Assembly (NCBI RefSeq): GCF_014698965.1
Contig: NZ_JACXAE010000082.1
Location: forward strand, 1 to 64,000
Reading direction: 5' to 3'
Length of the DNA: 64,000 nt
Source: Iningainema tapete BLCC-T55
GTDB taxonomy: Bacteria; Cyanobacteriota; Cyanobacteriia; Cyanobacteriales; Nostocaceae
A model generated the notes under the pieces. The model was not told the origin of the DNA. It searched no databases and saw nothing but the letters and a program-made list of their open reading frames with translations. How positions within the stretch are numbered: the stretch's first letter is position 1; each line of letters starts with the position of its first letter. This document shows positions 26,977 to 35,696 of the stretch, piece by piece. The position numbers were made by a program, and so were the translations under genes.

Positions 26977-27630
26977 TTAACTTTTTCCATTGCGATTTAC
27001 CCAAATAGCTCTGAGTCCCGCTGCTTTAGCTGCGTGATAGTCTTCTGTAATACTATCGCCAATATGCCATGCTGCCTCAGGTGCACAATCATGTTTTTCT
27101 AAAGCAATGGCAAAGATTTGGGGATCGGGTTTAGCTGTGCCAACCTGAGTGCAAATGGTAATCGACTCAAAATAGTCTCGCAATTCCAAAGCTTGTAATA
27201 CAGAGTAGATGCGAGAATCAAAATTAGACACCACTCCTAGTTCAATTCCCATACTGCGCCACTTTGTTAAAGATGGTAAAACATCAGGATAAACAAACCA
27301 CGGTTCAGCTGTACCAAAGTGGATGTAAACTTCACTAAAAAAACTAGAAAAGTCAGAGAATAGCTTGATAGTACCAGCTTGTTCAAAGGTGGTTTTCACA
27401 ACGCGAAGCCACCACTCAAATTCTAGCTGCGGAACATCATGCGGTTCTGCGTTAGGAAAAATTGGTGGCGTTGTGGCTTTAAAACTCTGGATAAATGTTT
27501 GATTCAGAGTTTCAGCAGAAACTTCAACGCCAAACTCTCGCGCTATCTGACTATAAACTTCGCCCACACTACCTTTAACGCCGAAGAGTGTACCAACGGC
27601 ATCGAGAAAAATAACTTTGGGTTGTTTCAT
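26977..27630 (-). CDS. HAD-superfamily hydrolase
   Basis: A 217-residue HAD subfamily IA hydrolase. Motif I is VIFLDAVGTLFGVKG, in which the usual second aspartate is valine, as in the HDHD3-like DAVGT group. Motif II lies around GVVSNFDSRI, the lysine in GTAKPDPQIFAIALE, and motif IV in WHIGDSITEDYHAAKAAGL. It is probably a phosphatase of a small metabolite; the substrate is unknown. It is convergent with moeA and 29 bp downstream of the NDH-2 gene on the same strand, so those two may be cotranscribed. Confidence 0.85.
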   Translation of the reverse strand: MKQPKVIFLDAVGTLFGVKGSVGEVYSQIAREFGVEVSAETLNQTFIQSFKATTPPIFPNAEPHDVPQLEFEWWLRVVKTTFEQAGTIKLFSDFSSFFSEVYIHFGTAEPWFVYPDVLPSLTKWRSMGIELGVVSNFDSRIYSVLQALELRDYFESITICTQVGTAKPDPQIFAIALEKHDCAPEAAWHIGDSITEDYHAAKAAGLRAIWVNRNGKS

Positions 27631-27659
27631 ATAAAGCTATTAGCGCTGACTGCCGAATG

Positions 27660-28853
27660 CTATTTAGCAAGTGTCTCTATAATAGGACGGGCTAGCCAGT
27701 TAAATCCAACTTTTAGCTGATGATCTAAAGTTGGTAAACGATAAAGGTAGGCAAGACGACGGGCTATGTATGCAAAAGTACCATTGAGTTTAATCCCTAA
27801 CCCAGCTAAAGTGGCGTCGTCGGTTCCTAATGTCATCATTTCGCCAATATACTGGTAGCGAAAAGGAAGTAAAGGACGATTGGTAAGATTAGCCCAAATG
27901 TTCCAAGCTGTGTAATCTGCTTGTTGAAAAGCAGCTTGTGCTGTTGCCGGAACTTGTTTACCTTCTGCATCGAGAGTGTCTGCTAAGTCTCCTAAGGCAA
28001 ATATATTGGGATGATCGAGGACTTGTAAAGTTGGTCTTGTCGTAATTTGACCACGTTGATTTTGCTTTACACCCAGTGTACGCACTACTGGTGCTACTCT
28101 TGTGCCTACTGTCCAAATTACTAAATCTACGGGGATCGTGTCCACCTGATTTTTATATTCTAAGGAGATGCTATCAACAGCGATCGCTTCTACTTTGGTT
28201 TCTAAGTCAATAAATACTCCGCGTTTTTCCAGGGCAACGCTAGCAGATTGTCTGTTAAATTCTGGTGAGGTACGTAAAATTTGGTCACTTAGTTCAATTA
28301 ACCGAAATCTTCCTCTTTCGCCTAATCTATCTGCTAGTTTGCAAGCTAACTCTACACCAGAATAACCTGCGCCAACAATTGCTACCCTGATTTTATCTGC
28401 ATCTGATTCTTCTAATACTCTTAGCCGTTCTTCTACACGATAAGCATCGGCGATTGTCCGAAATGGGTAAGCGTAAGATGTTGCTCCTGGTACTATATCT
28501 AGTGGTGTTTCTCCACCCAAAGCTAAAACTAATCTGTCATAAAAAATTTCTATTCCATCTTGTAAGTGTACTCGTTGCTGATCTATGTCAATTCCTGCTA
28601 CAGTTGCTTGACAAAAACGTACACCTGTGTTTGCTAGTAATTCTTCAAAGGGAGGGGCTATTTCCCAAGTTTGTAGTTCTCCGGTAAGTAGTTCATATAA
28701 GAAGGGGGAGAAGAGGAAGCGATCGCTTTGATCAACCAGAACTACTTCAGGTTTTTGTGTAGGTTCCCAAGGTAACTGGCTTAAGCGCAATGCTGTGTAG
28801 AGTCCTCCAAAGCCTCCACCAAGGATACAAATTTTAGCAGGTTGTTGGGTCAT
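27660..28853 (-). CDS. Type II NAD(P)H:quinone oxidoreductase (NDH-2), probably NdbB-like
   Basis: A 397-residue flavoprotein. The N-terminal FAD-binding motif is CILGGGFGGLYTALRLSQ and the internal NAD(P)H motif is [20 protein letters not shown]. Also present are FALGDLADTLD, where the FAD ribityl is bound, and QVPATAQAAFQQADYTAWNI. It passes electrons from NAD(P)H to membrane quinones without pumping protons. Its length is closer to NdbB (demethylphylloquinone reductase in Synechocystis) than to the roughly 500-residue NdbA and NdbC. That assignment rests on length and overall look only. Confidence 0.85.
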   Translation of the reverse strand: MTQQPAKICILGGGFGGLYTALRLSQLPWEPTQKPEVVLVDQSDRFLFSPFLYELLTGELQTWEIAPPFEELLANTGVRFCQATVAGIDIDQQRVHLQDGIEIFYDRLVLALGGETPLDIVPGATSYAYPFRTIADAYRVEERLRVLEESDADKIRVAIVGAGYSGVELACKLADRLGERGRFRLIELSDQILRTSPEFNRQSASVALEKRGVFIDLETKVEAIAVDSISLEYKNQVDTIPVDLVIWTVGTRVAPVVRTLGVKQNQRGQITTRPTLQVLDHPNIFALGDLADTLDAEGKQVPATAQAAFQQADYTAWNIWANLTNRPLLPFRYQYIGEMMTLGTDDATLAGLGIKLNGTFAYIARRLAYLYRLPTLDHQLKVGFNWLARPIIETLAK

Positions 28854-28924
28854 TAGTCTAGGGGAGGGTTTATCCCATTAAGTAACTTATTTAAGTTTAC
28901 TAATTTCTTTGGGTCTATAAAGTC

Positions 28925-28959
28925 TAGAAACCCGGCATCTTCAAGATACCGGGTTTCTA
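28925..28959. repeat. TAGAAACCCGG near-perfect palindrome
   Basis: The 11-nt arms TAGAAACCCGG / CCGGGTTTCTA enclose CATCTTCAAGATA, which is itself nearly self-complementary. It lies between the chaB-like and NDH-2 genes. It belongs to a common cyanobacterial repeat type and may also terminate transcription from the NDH-2 side. Confidence 0.7.
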
Positions 28960-28977
28960 ATTAAGTTAAAAACTTTA

Positions 28978-29223
28978 TTAATTACCACCAGAGGTGATAG
29001 CTTTGTTATGCTGGGCGGTATCTTGTCCCTTGATCGACCATTTACCGTCACTACCTTTTTCGTACAAGTTTTTCAGGCTATTCCAAGCAACTTGCTGAGC
29101 ACCTTCTTCACTCAAACCGTCTTTTTGAGCTGCATTAAAAGCAGCAAGAAAGATTTGCTGAGCTGACTGAGGCAGGTTTCCTTTAATTTCTTCAGGTAAT
29201 TCTTCTATTTTGCCGTATGCCAT
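28978..29223 (-). CDS. ChaB-like small protein
   Basis: From the ATG with a GGAGC ribosome site this is an 81-residue protein; the open frame extends 23 codons further but without support. The pattern ELPEEIKGNLPQSAQQIFLA, AFNAAQKDG, QVAWNSLKNLYEKGSDGKW fits the ChaB family (calcium/cation regulator in enterobacteria, with baculovirus and phage relatives). In cyanobacteria its role is undefined. It stands as a single gene between the NDH-2 and PLD-like genes. Confidence 0.75.
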   Translation of the reverse strand: MAYGKIEELPEEIKGNLPQSAQQIFLAAFNAAQKDGLSEEGAQQVAWNSLKNLYEKGSDGKWSIKGQDTAQHNKAITSGGN

Positions 29224-29339
29224 AAATTTGCTCCGATTTTCTACCCTTGAGCTTATCTTACGAATTGGTAAGCAAATTTTCCTCTTTCTCAAAGTAGAGA
29301 TGGCAAAATTTAAATCAGCGATGCAATAATGTTAATGTC

Positions 29340-30686
29340 TCATGAGCATTTTTGTGCATGGGGAATAGTCTTTAAGCCTAGTTGTGCTGTTTCATAAAGA
29401 CGATTGAATTCTCGCTCGTAGTGGGCTGCGACTATGGGGTTTTGGATTGCGATTAAAGTTTCATCATTGGTATAGTTGCCAGCATCAGACCAGTTATGAC
29501 TACCAGTGATCACTAAAACTCCATCCACCACTGCCATTTTACTATGCACGGCGCGATCGCCTCTGGGTGCGATCGGAAAACCAACTGTGGTGATGGGTTT
29601 CTTCCACGGTTTAACTTTGATACGGCTATTTTTCTTTCCTGGGCGAGGACAAACACCCATTGCATCGTAAGCTTTGGAATAAGATTGTCTAAAAAAATCA
29701 GGATCGATCAGCAATTTGATATCTTCTACCCCTTTGTCGTGTACATTGCCCAATGTATCGCTAATATTTTGTGCCGAGAAAACAAACAAAGCCACATGTA
29801 CACTTTTTTGCGCTTGCTGTAAGTAAGAAGCAATTACTCCATTACTAGTCAAGGCAATATCATCTTTTCTGCTTGATGGTGAAAAATTGATTGTGATAGT
29901 TCCATCACCAACAGGAATTGTCACAGGATTTCTTTTTGGCTTACGAGATTTGAACAATCCCTGCCACATGTAGTTAAATTCATTAGTAAAGGCGTGTGAT
30001 AAATTAGAGTTGTTAGGAATGACAACCATATTATTAGCATTTCCTTGACTATCAAGATTACCAAAATCGCCGTGCATGTCAGAATTAGTGAAGTTACCGC
30101 TAGATATAATAGTAGTCTTTCCATCTACGACGACAAATTTATGATGCATTAGTCCACTACCTTTAGTAGCACCATCAGATGTGTCATCTTTAATTTCAAT
30201 ACCGCTTTGAAGTAAGACAGCTAAAGCATCAGTAGGATATTGTTTTAACTGTTCATAAGCTTGTTTGTCATGACTATTCATTTTCGAGATTTCTAAGTTT
30301 GTATATTCAGCTAAAGTCTTATTATATTTATGATCAATTATTACCCTTACTTTCACACCACGATTATGAGCATTCTTCAGAGCTTGGGAAATTTTAGGCA
30401 GCCTAAATTCCATTACAGCAAGATCTACAGATGAATTTGACCCTGCAATAGCATCAACAATCTGCTGTTCTAGGTTATCTCCCTTGCGGATAAAATTTCT
30501 GTAGGGATCTTGATAAGCAGAAGCTTGATTATGGTTAAAATAGATTTGAACTGCCGCATCTTGAGGTAGTTGAACTTTTGTTTGTGGTGAATGGTTAAGA
30601 CTTTTAAAAAGCGCAAACCCACTGCTGAAAAATATTAAGATTAAGACTAGTTTTGTAAAAACTGCTATTTTTTTACTCAATCTCAT
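29340..30686 (-). CDS. Phospholipase D-like phosphodiesterase
   Basis: The 448-residue protein begins with a signal or anchor helix (FTKLVLILIFFSSGFALF), so it acts outside the plasma membrane or in the periplasm. Two HKD motifs are intact: MHHKFVVVDGKTTIISSGNF and HSKMAVVDGVLVITGSHNWS. A nearby DLAVMEFRLPKI segment is typical of PLDc_2 nucleases such as Nuc. Such proteins cleave phosphodiester bonds in DNA or phospholipid; a secreted nuclease that helps with phosphate or DNA use is the simplest idea. It stands alone. Confidence 0.85.
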   Translation of the reverse strand: MRLSKKIAVFTKLVLILIFFSSGFALFKSLNHSPQTKVQLPQDAAVQIYFNHNQASAYQDPYRNFIRKGDNLEQQIVDAIAGSNSSVDLAVMEFRLPKISQALKNAHNRGVKVRVIIDHKYNKTLAEYTNLEISKMNSHDKQAYEQLKQYPTDALAVLLQSGIEIKDDTSDGATKGSGLMHHKFVVVDGKTTIISSGNFTNSDMHGDFGNLDSQGNANNMVVIPNNSNLSHAFTNEFNYMWQGLFKSRKPKRNPVTIPVGDGTITINFSPSSRKDDIALTSNGVIASYLQQAQKSVHVALFVFSAQNISDTLGNVHDKGVEDIKLLIDPDFFRQSYSKAYDAMGVCPRPGKKNSRIKVKPWKKPITTVGFPIAPRGDRAVHSKMAVVDGVLVITGSHNWSDAGNYTNDETLIAIQNPIVAAHYEREFNRLYETAQLGLKTIPHAQKCS

Positions 30687-30726
30687 GTAGAATAATTTTT
30701 GTAAAAAATATATGCTTCATAGAACA

Positions 30727-30754
30727 GTAGAGACGCGAAATTTCGCGTTTAGAC
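30727..30754. repeat. GTAGAGACG-family palindrome, degenerate copy 4
   Basis: It reads GTAGAGACGCGAAA then TTTCGCGTTTAGAC. The 16-nt core ACGCGAAATTTCGCGT is perfect, and the outer arm has decayed. It lies upstream of the PLD-like gene. Confidence 0.7.
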
Positions 30755-30876
30755 AAAGTAATTTGTTTACAAGTATTATTAGAGAAGGTGATAAAAGCAA
30801 TAGGGTTATTGCGGAATTTAATTGAGAAAGCTTAATTTATTCCGTAATTACAAGTAAGGATAACCAAAGCCTCTCT

Positions 30877-30910
30877 AGATACCCGACTTCGTAAAAGTTG
30901 TCGGGTATCT
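30877..30910. repeat. AGATACCCGAC hairpin, relative of 15579-15612
   Basis: The 11-bp arms AGATACCCGAC / GTCGGGTATCT enclose TTCGTAAAAGTT. The loop is the reverse complement of part of the 15579 element's loop, so the two are one family in opposite orientations. It lies 90 bp upstream of the cysteine desulfurase gene. Confidence 0.75.
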
Positions 30911-30999
30911 ATCATCCCTAAGGCGGGAAGAATTGGATATGGTTACCATATATGTTCAAAATAGAAACAGCTAATGCCATGTTCCCTAGCTGAAAATTT

Positions 31000-32172
31000 A
31001 TGCAAGTCTATTTAGATTACAGCGCCACTACCCCGACTCGCCCAGAAGCGATCACCATTATGCAACAAGTTCTTACCCATCAGTGGGGTAATCCTTCTAG
31101 CTTGCATGAGTGGGGACAAAGAGCGGCAACAGTTGTGGAAAATGCGAGAATGCAGGTTGCTAATTTAATTAACGCACCAGATCCTGAATCGATCATTTTT
31201 ACTTCTGGAGGCACTGAGGCAAATAATTTGGCAATTATGGGAGTTGCCAGATTATACACTAAACCTCAACATATGATTATTTCTAGTGTTGAACATTCAG
31301 CTATTGCTGAACCAGTGCAATTACTAGAGTTTTGGGGATGGGAAGTCACGAGGTTGAAAGTAGATGGTTATGGAAGAGTGAACCCAATAGATTTAAAAGC
31401 AGCGTTACAAGATAACACTGTGTTAGTATCAGTAATTTTCGGTCAAAGTGAAGTAGGAACTATTCAACCAATAGAGGATTTGGGAAATATTGCTCATAGT
31501 CATGGTGTTTTATTTCATACAGATGCAGTGCAAGTGGCAGGAAGATTACCAATAGATATGACAGTATTGCCTGTAGATTTGTTGAGTATCTCTAGTCATA
31601 AAATTTATGGTCCTCAAGGTGTTGGAGCTTTGTATGTCCGTCAGGGCGTGGACTTAGTTCCTCTGCTGGGTGGTGGAGGACAAGAAAAGCAACTGCGATC
31701 TGGTACGCAAGCAGTGCCAATTATTGCCGGGTTTGGGGTAGCAGCTCAGTGGGCAATGCAAGAAATGCCGAAAGAAACACCCCGGTTAATTAAGTTACGC
31801 GATCGCTTGTTTGCCCAGTTAACAGAAATTCCTGGTTTAATACCCACAGGATCTCGCCACAATCGCTTGCCTCACCATGTGAGTTTCTGTTTAGAATATG
31901 CAGATGGTGAAAAACTCAGCGGCAAAACTATTGTGCGGCAGTTAAACTTAGCTGGTATCGGCATTAGTGCCGGAGCCGCATGTCACAGTGGAAAACTTAG
32001 CCCTAGCCCGATACTATTAGCAATGGGCTACTCAGAAAACGCGGCTTTAGGAGCTATTCGCATCACATTAGGGCGCGATACGACAGAAGCTGATGTAGAT
32101 TGGGTGGCAATGGTCTTAAGACAGGTTTTAGAAAGACTAAGACCTGTAGAATTAATTATGAATTATCACTAG
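31000..32172 (+). CDS. Cysteine desulfurase, IscS/NifS family
   Basis: The 390-residue PLP enzyme takes sulfur from cysteine for Fe-S clusters, thiolated tRNA or thiamine. It shows VYLDYSATTPTRPEAIT, IIFTSGGTEANNLAIMG, the PLP lysine in LLSISSHKIYGPQGVGALYV, and the active cysteine in ISAGAACHSGKLSPSPIL. The short cysteine loop is not of the long IscS class that ends in a C-terminal scaffold-binding tail. A DUF1995 gene follows after 49 bp, so the two may form an operon. A SufA/IscA scaffold gene lies 3 kb downstream but on the other strand. Confidence 0.92.
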   Translation: MQVYLDYSATTPTRPEAITIMQQVLTHQWGNPSSLHEWGQRAATVVENARMQVANLINAPDPESIIFTSGGTEANNLAIMGVARLYTKPQHMIISSVEHSAIAEPVQLLEFWGWEVTRLKVDGYGRVNPIDLKAALQDNTVLVSVIFGQSEVGTIQPIEDLGNIAHSHGVLFHTDAVQVAGRLPIDMTVLPVDLLSISSHKIYGPQGVGALYVRQGVDLVPLLGGGGQEKQLRSGTQAVPIIAGFGVAAQWAMQEMPKETPRLIKLRDRLFAQLTEIPGLIPTGSRHNRLPHHVSFCLEYADGEKLSGKTIVRQLNLAGIGISAGAACHSGKLSPSPILLAMGYSENAALGAIRITLGRDTTEADVDWVAMVLRQVLERLRPVELIMNYH

Positions 32173-32196
32173 AGACGTCCCACCGGGGCATCTCTA
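32170..32196. repeat. GTAGAGACG-family palindrome, degenerate copy 5
   Basis: TAGAGACGTCCCACC then GGGGCATCTCTA overlaps the cysteine desulfurase stop region. One arm carries a G to A change (CATCTCTA instead of CGTCTCTA). Confidence 0.65.
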
Positions 32197-32221
32197 CAAT
32201 TCCTGTATCCTGACGCTCAAA

Positions 32222-32947
32222 ATGGTTGAACTTCCCAAAACACTAGATGATGCAATCGCCCAAGCCCGTGAAGCTACAAAAGCAGCACTAGCAGATGGGT
32301 ATACTAAACTACAGGTTGAGTTGATCTTCCCAGAGCTTAAACCAATGCCTGTAGCAGAACAATTTCTACCCATATTTGAAGAATATGGTTCTCGGTTAAA
32401 AGTTTTCTTTCCCGATGCTGGTGGTGCAGCTCTGGCTCGTCGTGACTGGGAGAATGCACCATTTCAAATCTTAGATCTCGGCAGCGGTAGAACTGCCATA
32501 CAACCGAAGATAGAACCAGAAGATGAAATTTTCTTATTTGTTGCTCCCACTGTAGTTGAAGTGGTGCAATTAGAAAAGCTCTGCGCTCAAATAGGATCGC
32601 GCCCTACAATAATGTTAAATCCTTTCTTAGAAGACGCAGGAAAGATTGGGATTGGTTATGCAGCAAGACAAACCCGTGAACGATTCCTCAATACCATTGA
32701 ATCTAGCTACTACGTCTTTCCCATCTACGAAGATGTAGCAATATTTCGCTGCTATCCTGGGCAGTGGGAAGTGTGGGTAGAAACTAATGGTGAATATAAA
32801 AAAATTGTCGAGTTACCCGAAAAACCTTCGGGCGAAGACGTTGACGGGATTTTAGCCAAACAACAGCAAACTCCAGGGGAAGCTGCTCCTGGGAAACCAA
32901 CTTTCCTGAGAGGTTTGCAGCGATTTATGCGCTCCTTAACAAGGTAA
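32222..32947 (+). CDS. DUF1995 family protein
   Basis: A 241-residue soluble protein of the DUF1995 family found in cyanobacteria and plastids. Characteristic segments are PKTLDDAIAQAREATKAALA, KLQVELIFPELKPMPVAEQF, FLFVAPTVVEVVQLEKLC and MLNPFLEDAGKIGIGYAARQ. Plastid relatives include the photosystem assembly factor LPA3, so a role in thylakoid biogenesis is possible but not shown. A good terminator follows the gene. Confidence 0.8.
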   Translation: MVELPKTLDDAIAQAREATKAALADGYTKLQVELIFPELKPMPVAEQFLPIFEEYGSRLKVFFPDAGGAALARRDWENAPFQILDLGSGRTAIQPKIEPEDEIFLFVAPTVVEVVQLEKLCAQIGSRPTIMLNPFLEDAGKIGIGYAARQTRERFLNTIESSYYVFPIYEDVAIFRCYPGQWEVWVETNGEYKKIVELPEKPSGEDVDGILAKQQQTPGEAAPGKPTFLRGLQRFMRSLTR

Positions 32948-32953
32948 TAGAGT

Positions 32954-32992
32954 AATTCGGAATTCCAAATTATCAATTCCGAATTTTTTTTT
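32954..32992 (+). terminator. Rho-independent terminator after the DUF1995 gene
   Basis: A perfect 11-bp stem, AATTCGGAATT / AATTCCGAATT, with a 10-nt loop is followed by an uninterrupted run of T. It lies 7 bp after the stop codon and closes the cysteine desulfurase-DUF1995 unit. It is the clearest intrinsic terminator in the window. Confidence 0.9.
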
Positions 32993-33010
32993 AGTGTTAG
33001 AGAATGGCAG

Positions 33011-33358
33011 TTATCCTGCCAAACTCTCAATGAGATGCCAATGACGGCAATCTTCAATCGCTTGCTTAATAAATTCAAACATTTGCCGACAGTGATTTTG
33101 AAGTTGGAGTGGCAGTTCCTCGTTTTTAATCACAATACTCATACGGGATTCTGTTTCAGTAGCCGTGCTTCTATCTATCAGTACCTCTACGGTAACTAAT
33201 TTAGAAAATGGAACTTGTCCTGGAATCTCACGCGCCATAATATAGTCGGCTGTGTAATATTGCACATCCAAACCACAATCTTGTAGAAGTTCTACAAGCA
33301 ACGGTTGGAGATGGTTGAATGAGATAGAAACAATAAATGAACAGGTATAGCGAGCCAT
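33011..33358 (-). CDS. Conserved cyanobacterial protein of unknown function
   Basis: A 115-residue soluble protein I cannot assign. It has an alpha/beta pattern: YTCSFIVSISFNHLQPLLVE, VQYYTADYIMAREIPG, SKLVTVEVLIDRSTAT and a C-terminal helix, HCRQMFEFIKQAIEDCRHWH. There is no signal peptide or membrane segment. It is convergent with the DUF1995 gene, and its length and even composition suggest a real gene. Confidence 0.6.
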   Translation of the reverse strand: MARYTCSFIVSISFNHLQPLLVELLQDCGLDVQYYTADYIMAREIPGQVPFSKLVTVEVLIDRSTATETESRMSIVIKNEELPLQLQNHCRQMFEFIKQAIEDCRHWHLIESLAG

Positions 33359-33527
33359 AATAGCCCCACGCCTTGTAACACTCCGTCCATCCTATAATAG
33401 TTTACGAAGTAGACAAATATCGTTCACTAATTTCGTTTTGTCAGCTTTTTCCCTCGCAACCCGCTCATTGCCTGCGGTAGATTGCAAGCTGATAGCTAGT
33501 AAAATAGGGGAGCGGCGGAGGTTGAAC

Positions 33528-34445
33528 ATGAAAATAGCAATTGCAGGAGCAACAGGATTTGTCGGTAGTCGTTTGGTTGAGCGACTCCATTCTCAGGGTA
33601 CGAGGGTGCTGGTGATAACTCGAAACACCGCGTTTGCCCAAAAAGTTTTTCCATCGAGAGCTTACCCAAATTTGGAAATCGTTACATATACACAGATGAT
33701 TTCTGATTCTGACAATGTACTATCTAGTTGTGATGGTGTAGTCAATCTTGCCGGAGAATCCATCGCTGAAGGACGTTGGACACCAGAACGCAAGCAAGAA
33801 ATTCTCAATAGCCGTAAGCTAGGTACACAAAAAATAGTCGCAGCTATAGTCAAGGCTAATCCTCAGCCTAAGGTGTTAGTTAACGCTTCAGCTATTGGTT
33901 TCTACGGTACTAGTGAAACTGCTAGCTTTGATGAAACCAGCCCCACTGGTAAAGATTTTCTCGCTGAAGTTTGTCAAGCTTGGGAAGCAGAAGCACAAAA
34001 AGTTACACAAGCTCTTGTGCGACTGGTGATTTTACGATTTGGGATTGTTTTAGGTAACGGTGGTGCTTTGGGTAAAATGATTACCCCTTTTAAACTTTTC
34101 GCCGGTGGTCCTTTGGGTAGTGGAAAACAATGGTTTTCATGGATTCACTTAGATGATGTGGTGAACTTAATTGTACAAGCTCTCACTCAACCAGAAATGC
34201 AAGGAGTATATAATGCTACGGCTCCTCATCCTGTACGGATGGCACAACTAAGTACAACTATGGGGCAAATTATGAACCGTCCTTCTTGGTTACCTGTGCC
34301 CGCTTTTGCTCTTGAGGCTCTTTTGGGAGATGGGGCAATGGTAGTTTTAGAAGGTCAACAAGTTTTTCCGAAACGCACTGTCGATAGTGGATTTCGATAC
34401 CAGTATTCTGATTTACAATCAGCCTTGCAACAAATTTTGAAATAA
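33528..34445 (+). CDS. TIGR01777 family epimerase (YfcH/SulA-like SDR)
   Basis: A 305-residue extended short-chain dehydrogenase-like protein. The nucleotide-binding motif KIAIAGATGFVGSRLVERL sits at the very N-terminus. Further motifs are GVVNLAGESIAEGRWTPERK, VLVNASAIGFYG, WFSWIHLDDVVNLIVQA and GVYNATAPHPVRMAQLS. The ATG is chosen for the GGCGGAGG ribosome site and because the longer frame is unsupported. Plant and cyanobacterial relatives (GC1/SulA type) affect cell or plastid division; the enzymatic reaction is unknown. Confidence 0.85.
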   Translation: MKIAIAGATGFVGSRLVERLHSQGTRVLVITRNTAFAQKVFPSRAYPNLEIVTYTQMISDSDNVLSSCDGVVNLAGESIAEGRWTPERKQEILNSRKLGTQKIVAAIVKANPQPKVLVNASAIGFYGTSETASFDETSPTGKDFLAEVCQAWEAEAQKVTQALVRLVILRFGIVLGNGGALGKMITPFKLFAGGPLGSGKQWFSWIHLDDVVNLIVQALTQPEMQGVYNATAPHPVRMAQLSTTMGQIMNRPSWLPVPAFALEALLGDGAMVVLEGQQVFPKRTVDSGFRYQYSDLQSALQQILK

Positions 34446-34446
34446 C

Positions 34447-34520
34447 CGTAGAGACGTTCCGGCGGAACGTCTCTACGTGGGTGGGGCGGCGGAACGTCTC
34501 TACATAGGTGGGGCGTCTGT
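34447..34520. repeat. GTAGAGACG-family palindrome, copy 6, with partial second copies
   Basis: The 34447-34477 palindrome has arms CGTAGAGACGTTCCG / CGGAACGTCTCTACG. It is followed by GGGGCGGCGGAACGTCTCTA and then GGGGCGTCTGTAC, two right-half copies in tandem. The same arrangement of a full copy plus a half copy is found inside moeA. Confidence 0.85.
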
Positions 34521-34521
34521 A

Positions 34522-34764
34522 CTAATTAGTCGAAAATTTGCGAGAAATCCAACCGATCACACCACTAATAATTGCGCCCGCCATTAAAATACCAATGGCT
34601 GGAGTAAAGACTGGTTGCCAAAGCTTGTACCATAAGTCTAAGCCCAGTGGGACTCCAGCTGTGTGACCTATGACGGCAACCGCCAACCAGACAAAGCTTA
34701 GTATCACTACAAAGACATCTGCCACTAACACTAAGTTGAGCCAATGCAAAAATTTATCTTTCAT
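34522..34764 (-). CDS. Small conserved membrane protein
   Basis: An 80-residue protein (84 if the upstream ATG is used) with two hydrophobic segments: LHWLNLVLVADVFVVILSFV running on to WLAVAVIGH, and VFTPAIGILMAGAIISGVIG. The family is unknown to me. It resembles small single-copy cyanobacterial membrane proteins. The start is ambiguous since neither ATG has a good ribosome site. Confidence 0.6.
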   Translation of the reverse strand: MKDKFLHWLNLVLVADVFVVILSFVWLAVAVIGHTAGVPLGLDLWYKLWQPVFTPAIGILMAGAIISGVIGWISRKFSTN

Positions 34765-34790
34765 AATATGGTGCATTTTCCATATTCAAG

Positions 34791-34850
34791 GTTGTTAATT
34801 GCTAATTGAAGACTGGTAAGAGGACAATTAACAATTAACAATTAGCAATT
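34791..34850. repeat. Heptamer-repeat hairpin (GTTAATT units)
   Basis: GTTGTTAATTGCTAATTG faces CAATTAACAATTAACAATTA across a 15-nt spacer. It lies between the TPR gene and the small membrane protein gene. Confidence 0.75.
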
Positions 34851-35271
34851 ATTCTTCAAATAACCAACTTTTTATTTTTGCTAAACTCTGCCAATCTGGT
34901 TTTCGCGTTAAACCTTCATCAATGCTGGCTTTGATTTCTTCAAGCCATTCTGGGTTGACAAACATTAACTGTTGTGCAAAGTCAACATGTTGGCGTAAAC
35001 CTTTTTCACCTGTTTCTAGCATTGCCACCGCCAGATTTACCCTTGCCTGTGGATCTTGTGGATTTAACTTTACAGCCTTTTGAGCTGCTTTGTAAGCTGG
35101 GTTAGGCTTGTTATCTAGCAGATATAACCACGCTAAACAAGTCCAGGCTGAACTACTTTTTGGCGCGCGATCGCATACTTCTTTAAACAGGGGGATCAAA
35201 GCAGAAGCTGGTTCTCCTGCTTTATAACGTTCCAAACCTGTATCAAACAACGAATCTACTGTTTGAGTCAT
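34849..35271 (-). CDS. TPR-repeat protein
   Basis: A 140-residue soluble protein with tetratricopeptide repeats covering about residues 35-105: SSAWTCLAWLYLLDNKPNPA, KAAQKAVKLNPQDPQARVNL and AVAMLETGEKGLRQHVDFAQ. Proteins of this kind act as interaction scaffolds. It lies 68 bp downstream of the IscA/SufA-like gene on the same strand and may be cotranscribed, which suggests a link to Fe-S assembly, by context only. Confidence 0.8.
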   Translation of the reverse strand: MTQTVDSLFDTGLERYKAGEPASALIPLFKEVCDRAPKSSSAWTCLAWLYLLDNKPNPAYKAAQKAVKLNPQDPQARVNLAVAMLETGEKGLRQHVDFAQQLMFVNPEWLEEIKASIDEGLTRKPDWQSLAKIKSWLFEE

Positions 35272-35339
35272 AGATAAGAGTCAAATAAACAAGGCATTTT
35301 AGATTTTAGATTGAGTGAGGAATCAAAAATCTAAATCCA

Positions 35340-35696
35340 CTAGACGCCAAATGACTTACCGCAACCACAGGTTTGACTAGCGTTGGGGTTAGTGAATTGA
35401 AAACCGCCACCAATCATAGCATCGCTGTAATCTAACATCAAGCCATAGAGATATAGTAAACTTTTGCGATCGCTAACAATTTTAAAGCCATCATATTCAA
35501 AAACTTCGTCATGGGCGGAAATCTTGCTTGTTTCCTCAAAATCCATCATATAAGACATTCCTGAGCAGCCACCTTGACGTACTCCCACCCGTAGGCATAA
35601 ATCTTTGTCTTGCTTGTCTCTTAAAAGTTTAACCTGAGCTAAAGCCGCTGAGCTTAACAGAATTCCTCGTGTTTGGGGCGTTTGTGTTTGTGTCAT
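35340..35696 (-). CDS. A-type iron-sulfur carrier (IscA/SufA/ErpA family)
   Basis: A 118-residue HesB-like protein. The three cluster-binding cysteines are present: one in [19 protein letters not shown] and two in the C-terminal [31 protein letters not shown] is the typical start. It carries or donates Fe-S clusters in the cytoplasm. Cyanobacteria have two main A-type proteins; this one looks like the SufA-like form, but I cannot separate them with certainty. A TPR gene follows. Confidence 0.92.
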   Translation of the reverse strand: MTQTQTPQTRGILLSSAALAQVKLLRDKQDKDLCLRVGVRQGGCSGMSYMMDFEETSKISAHDEVFEYDGFKIVSDRKSLLYLYGLMLDYSDAMIGGGFQFTNPNASQTCGCGKSFGV

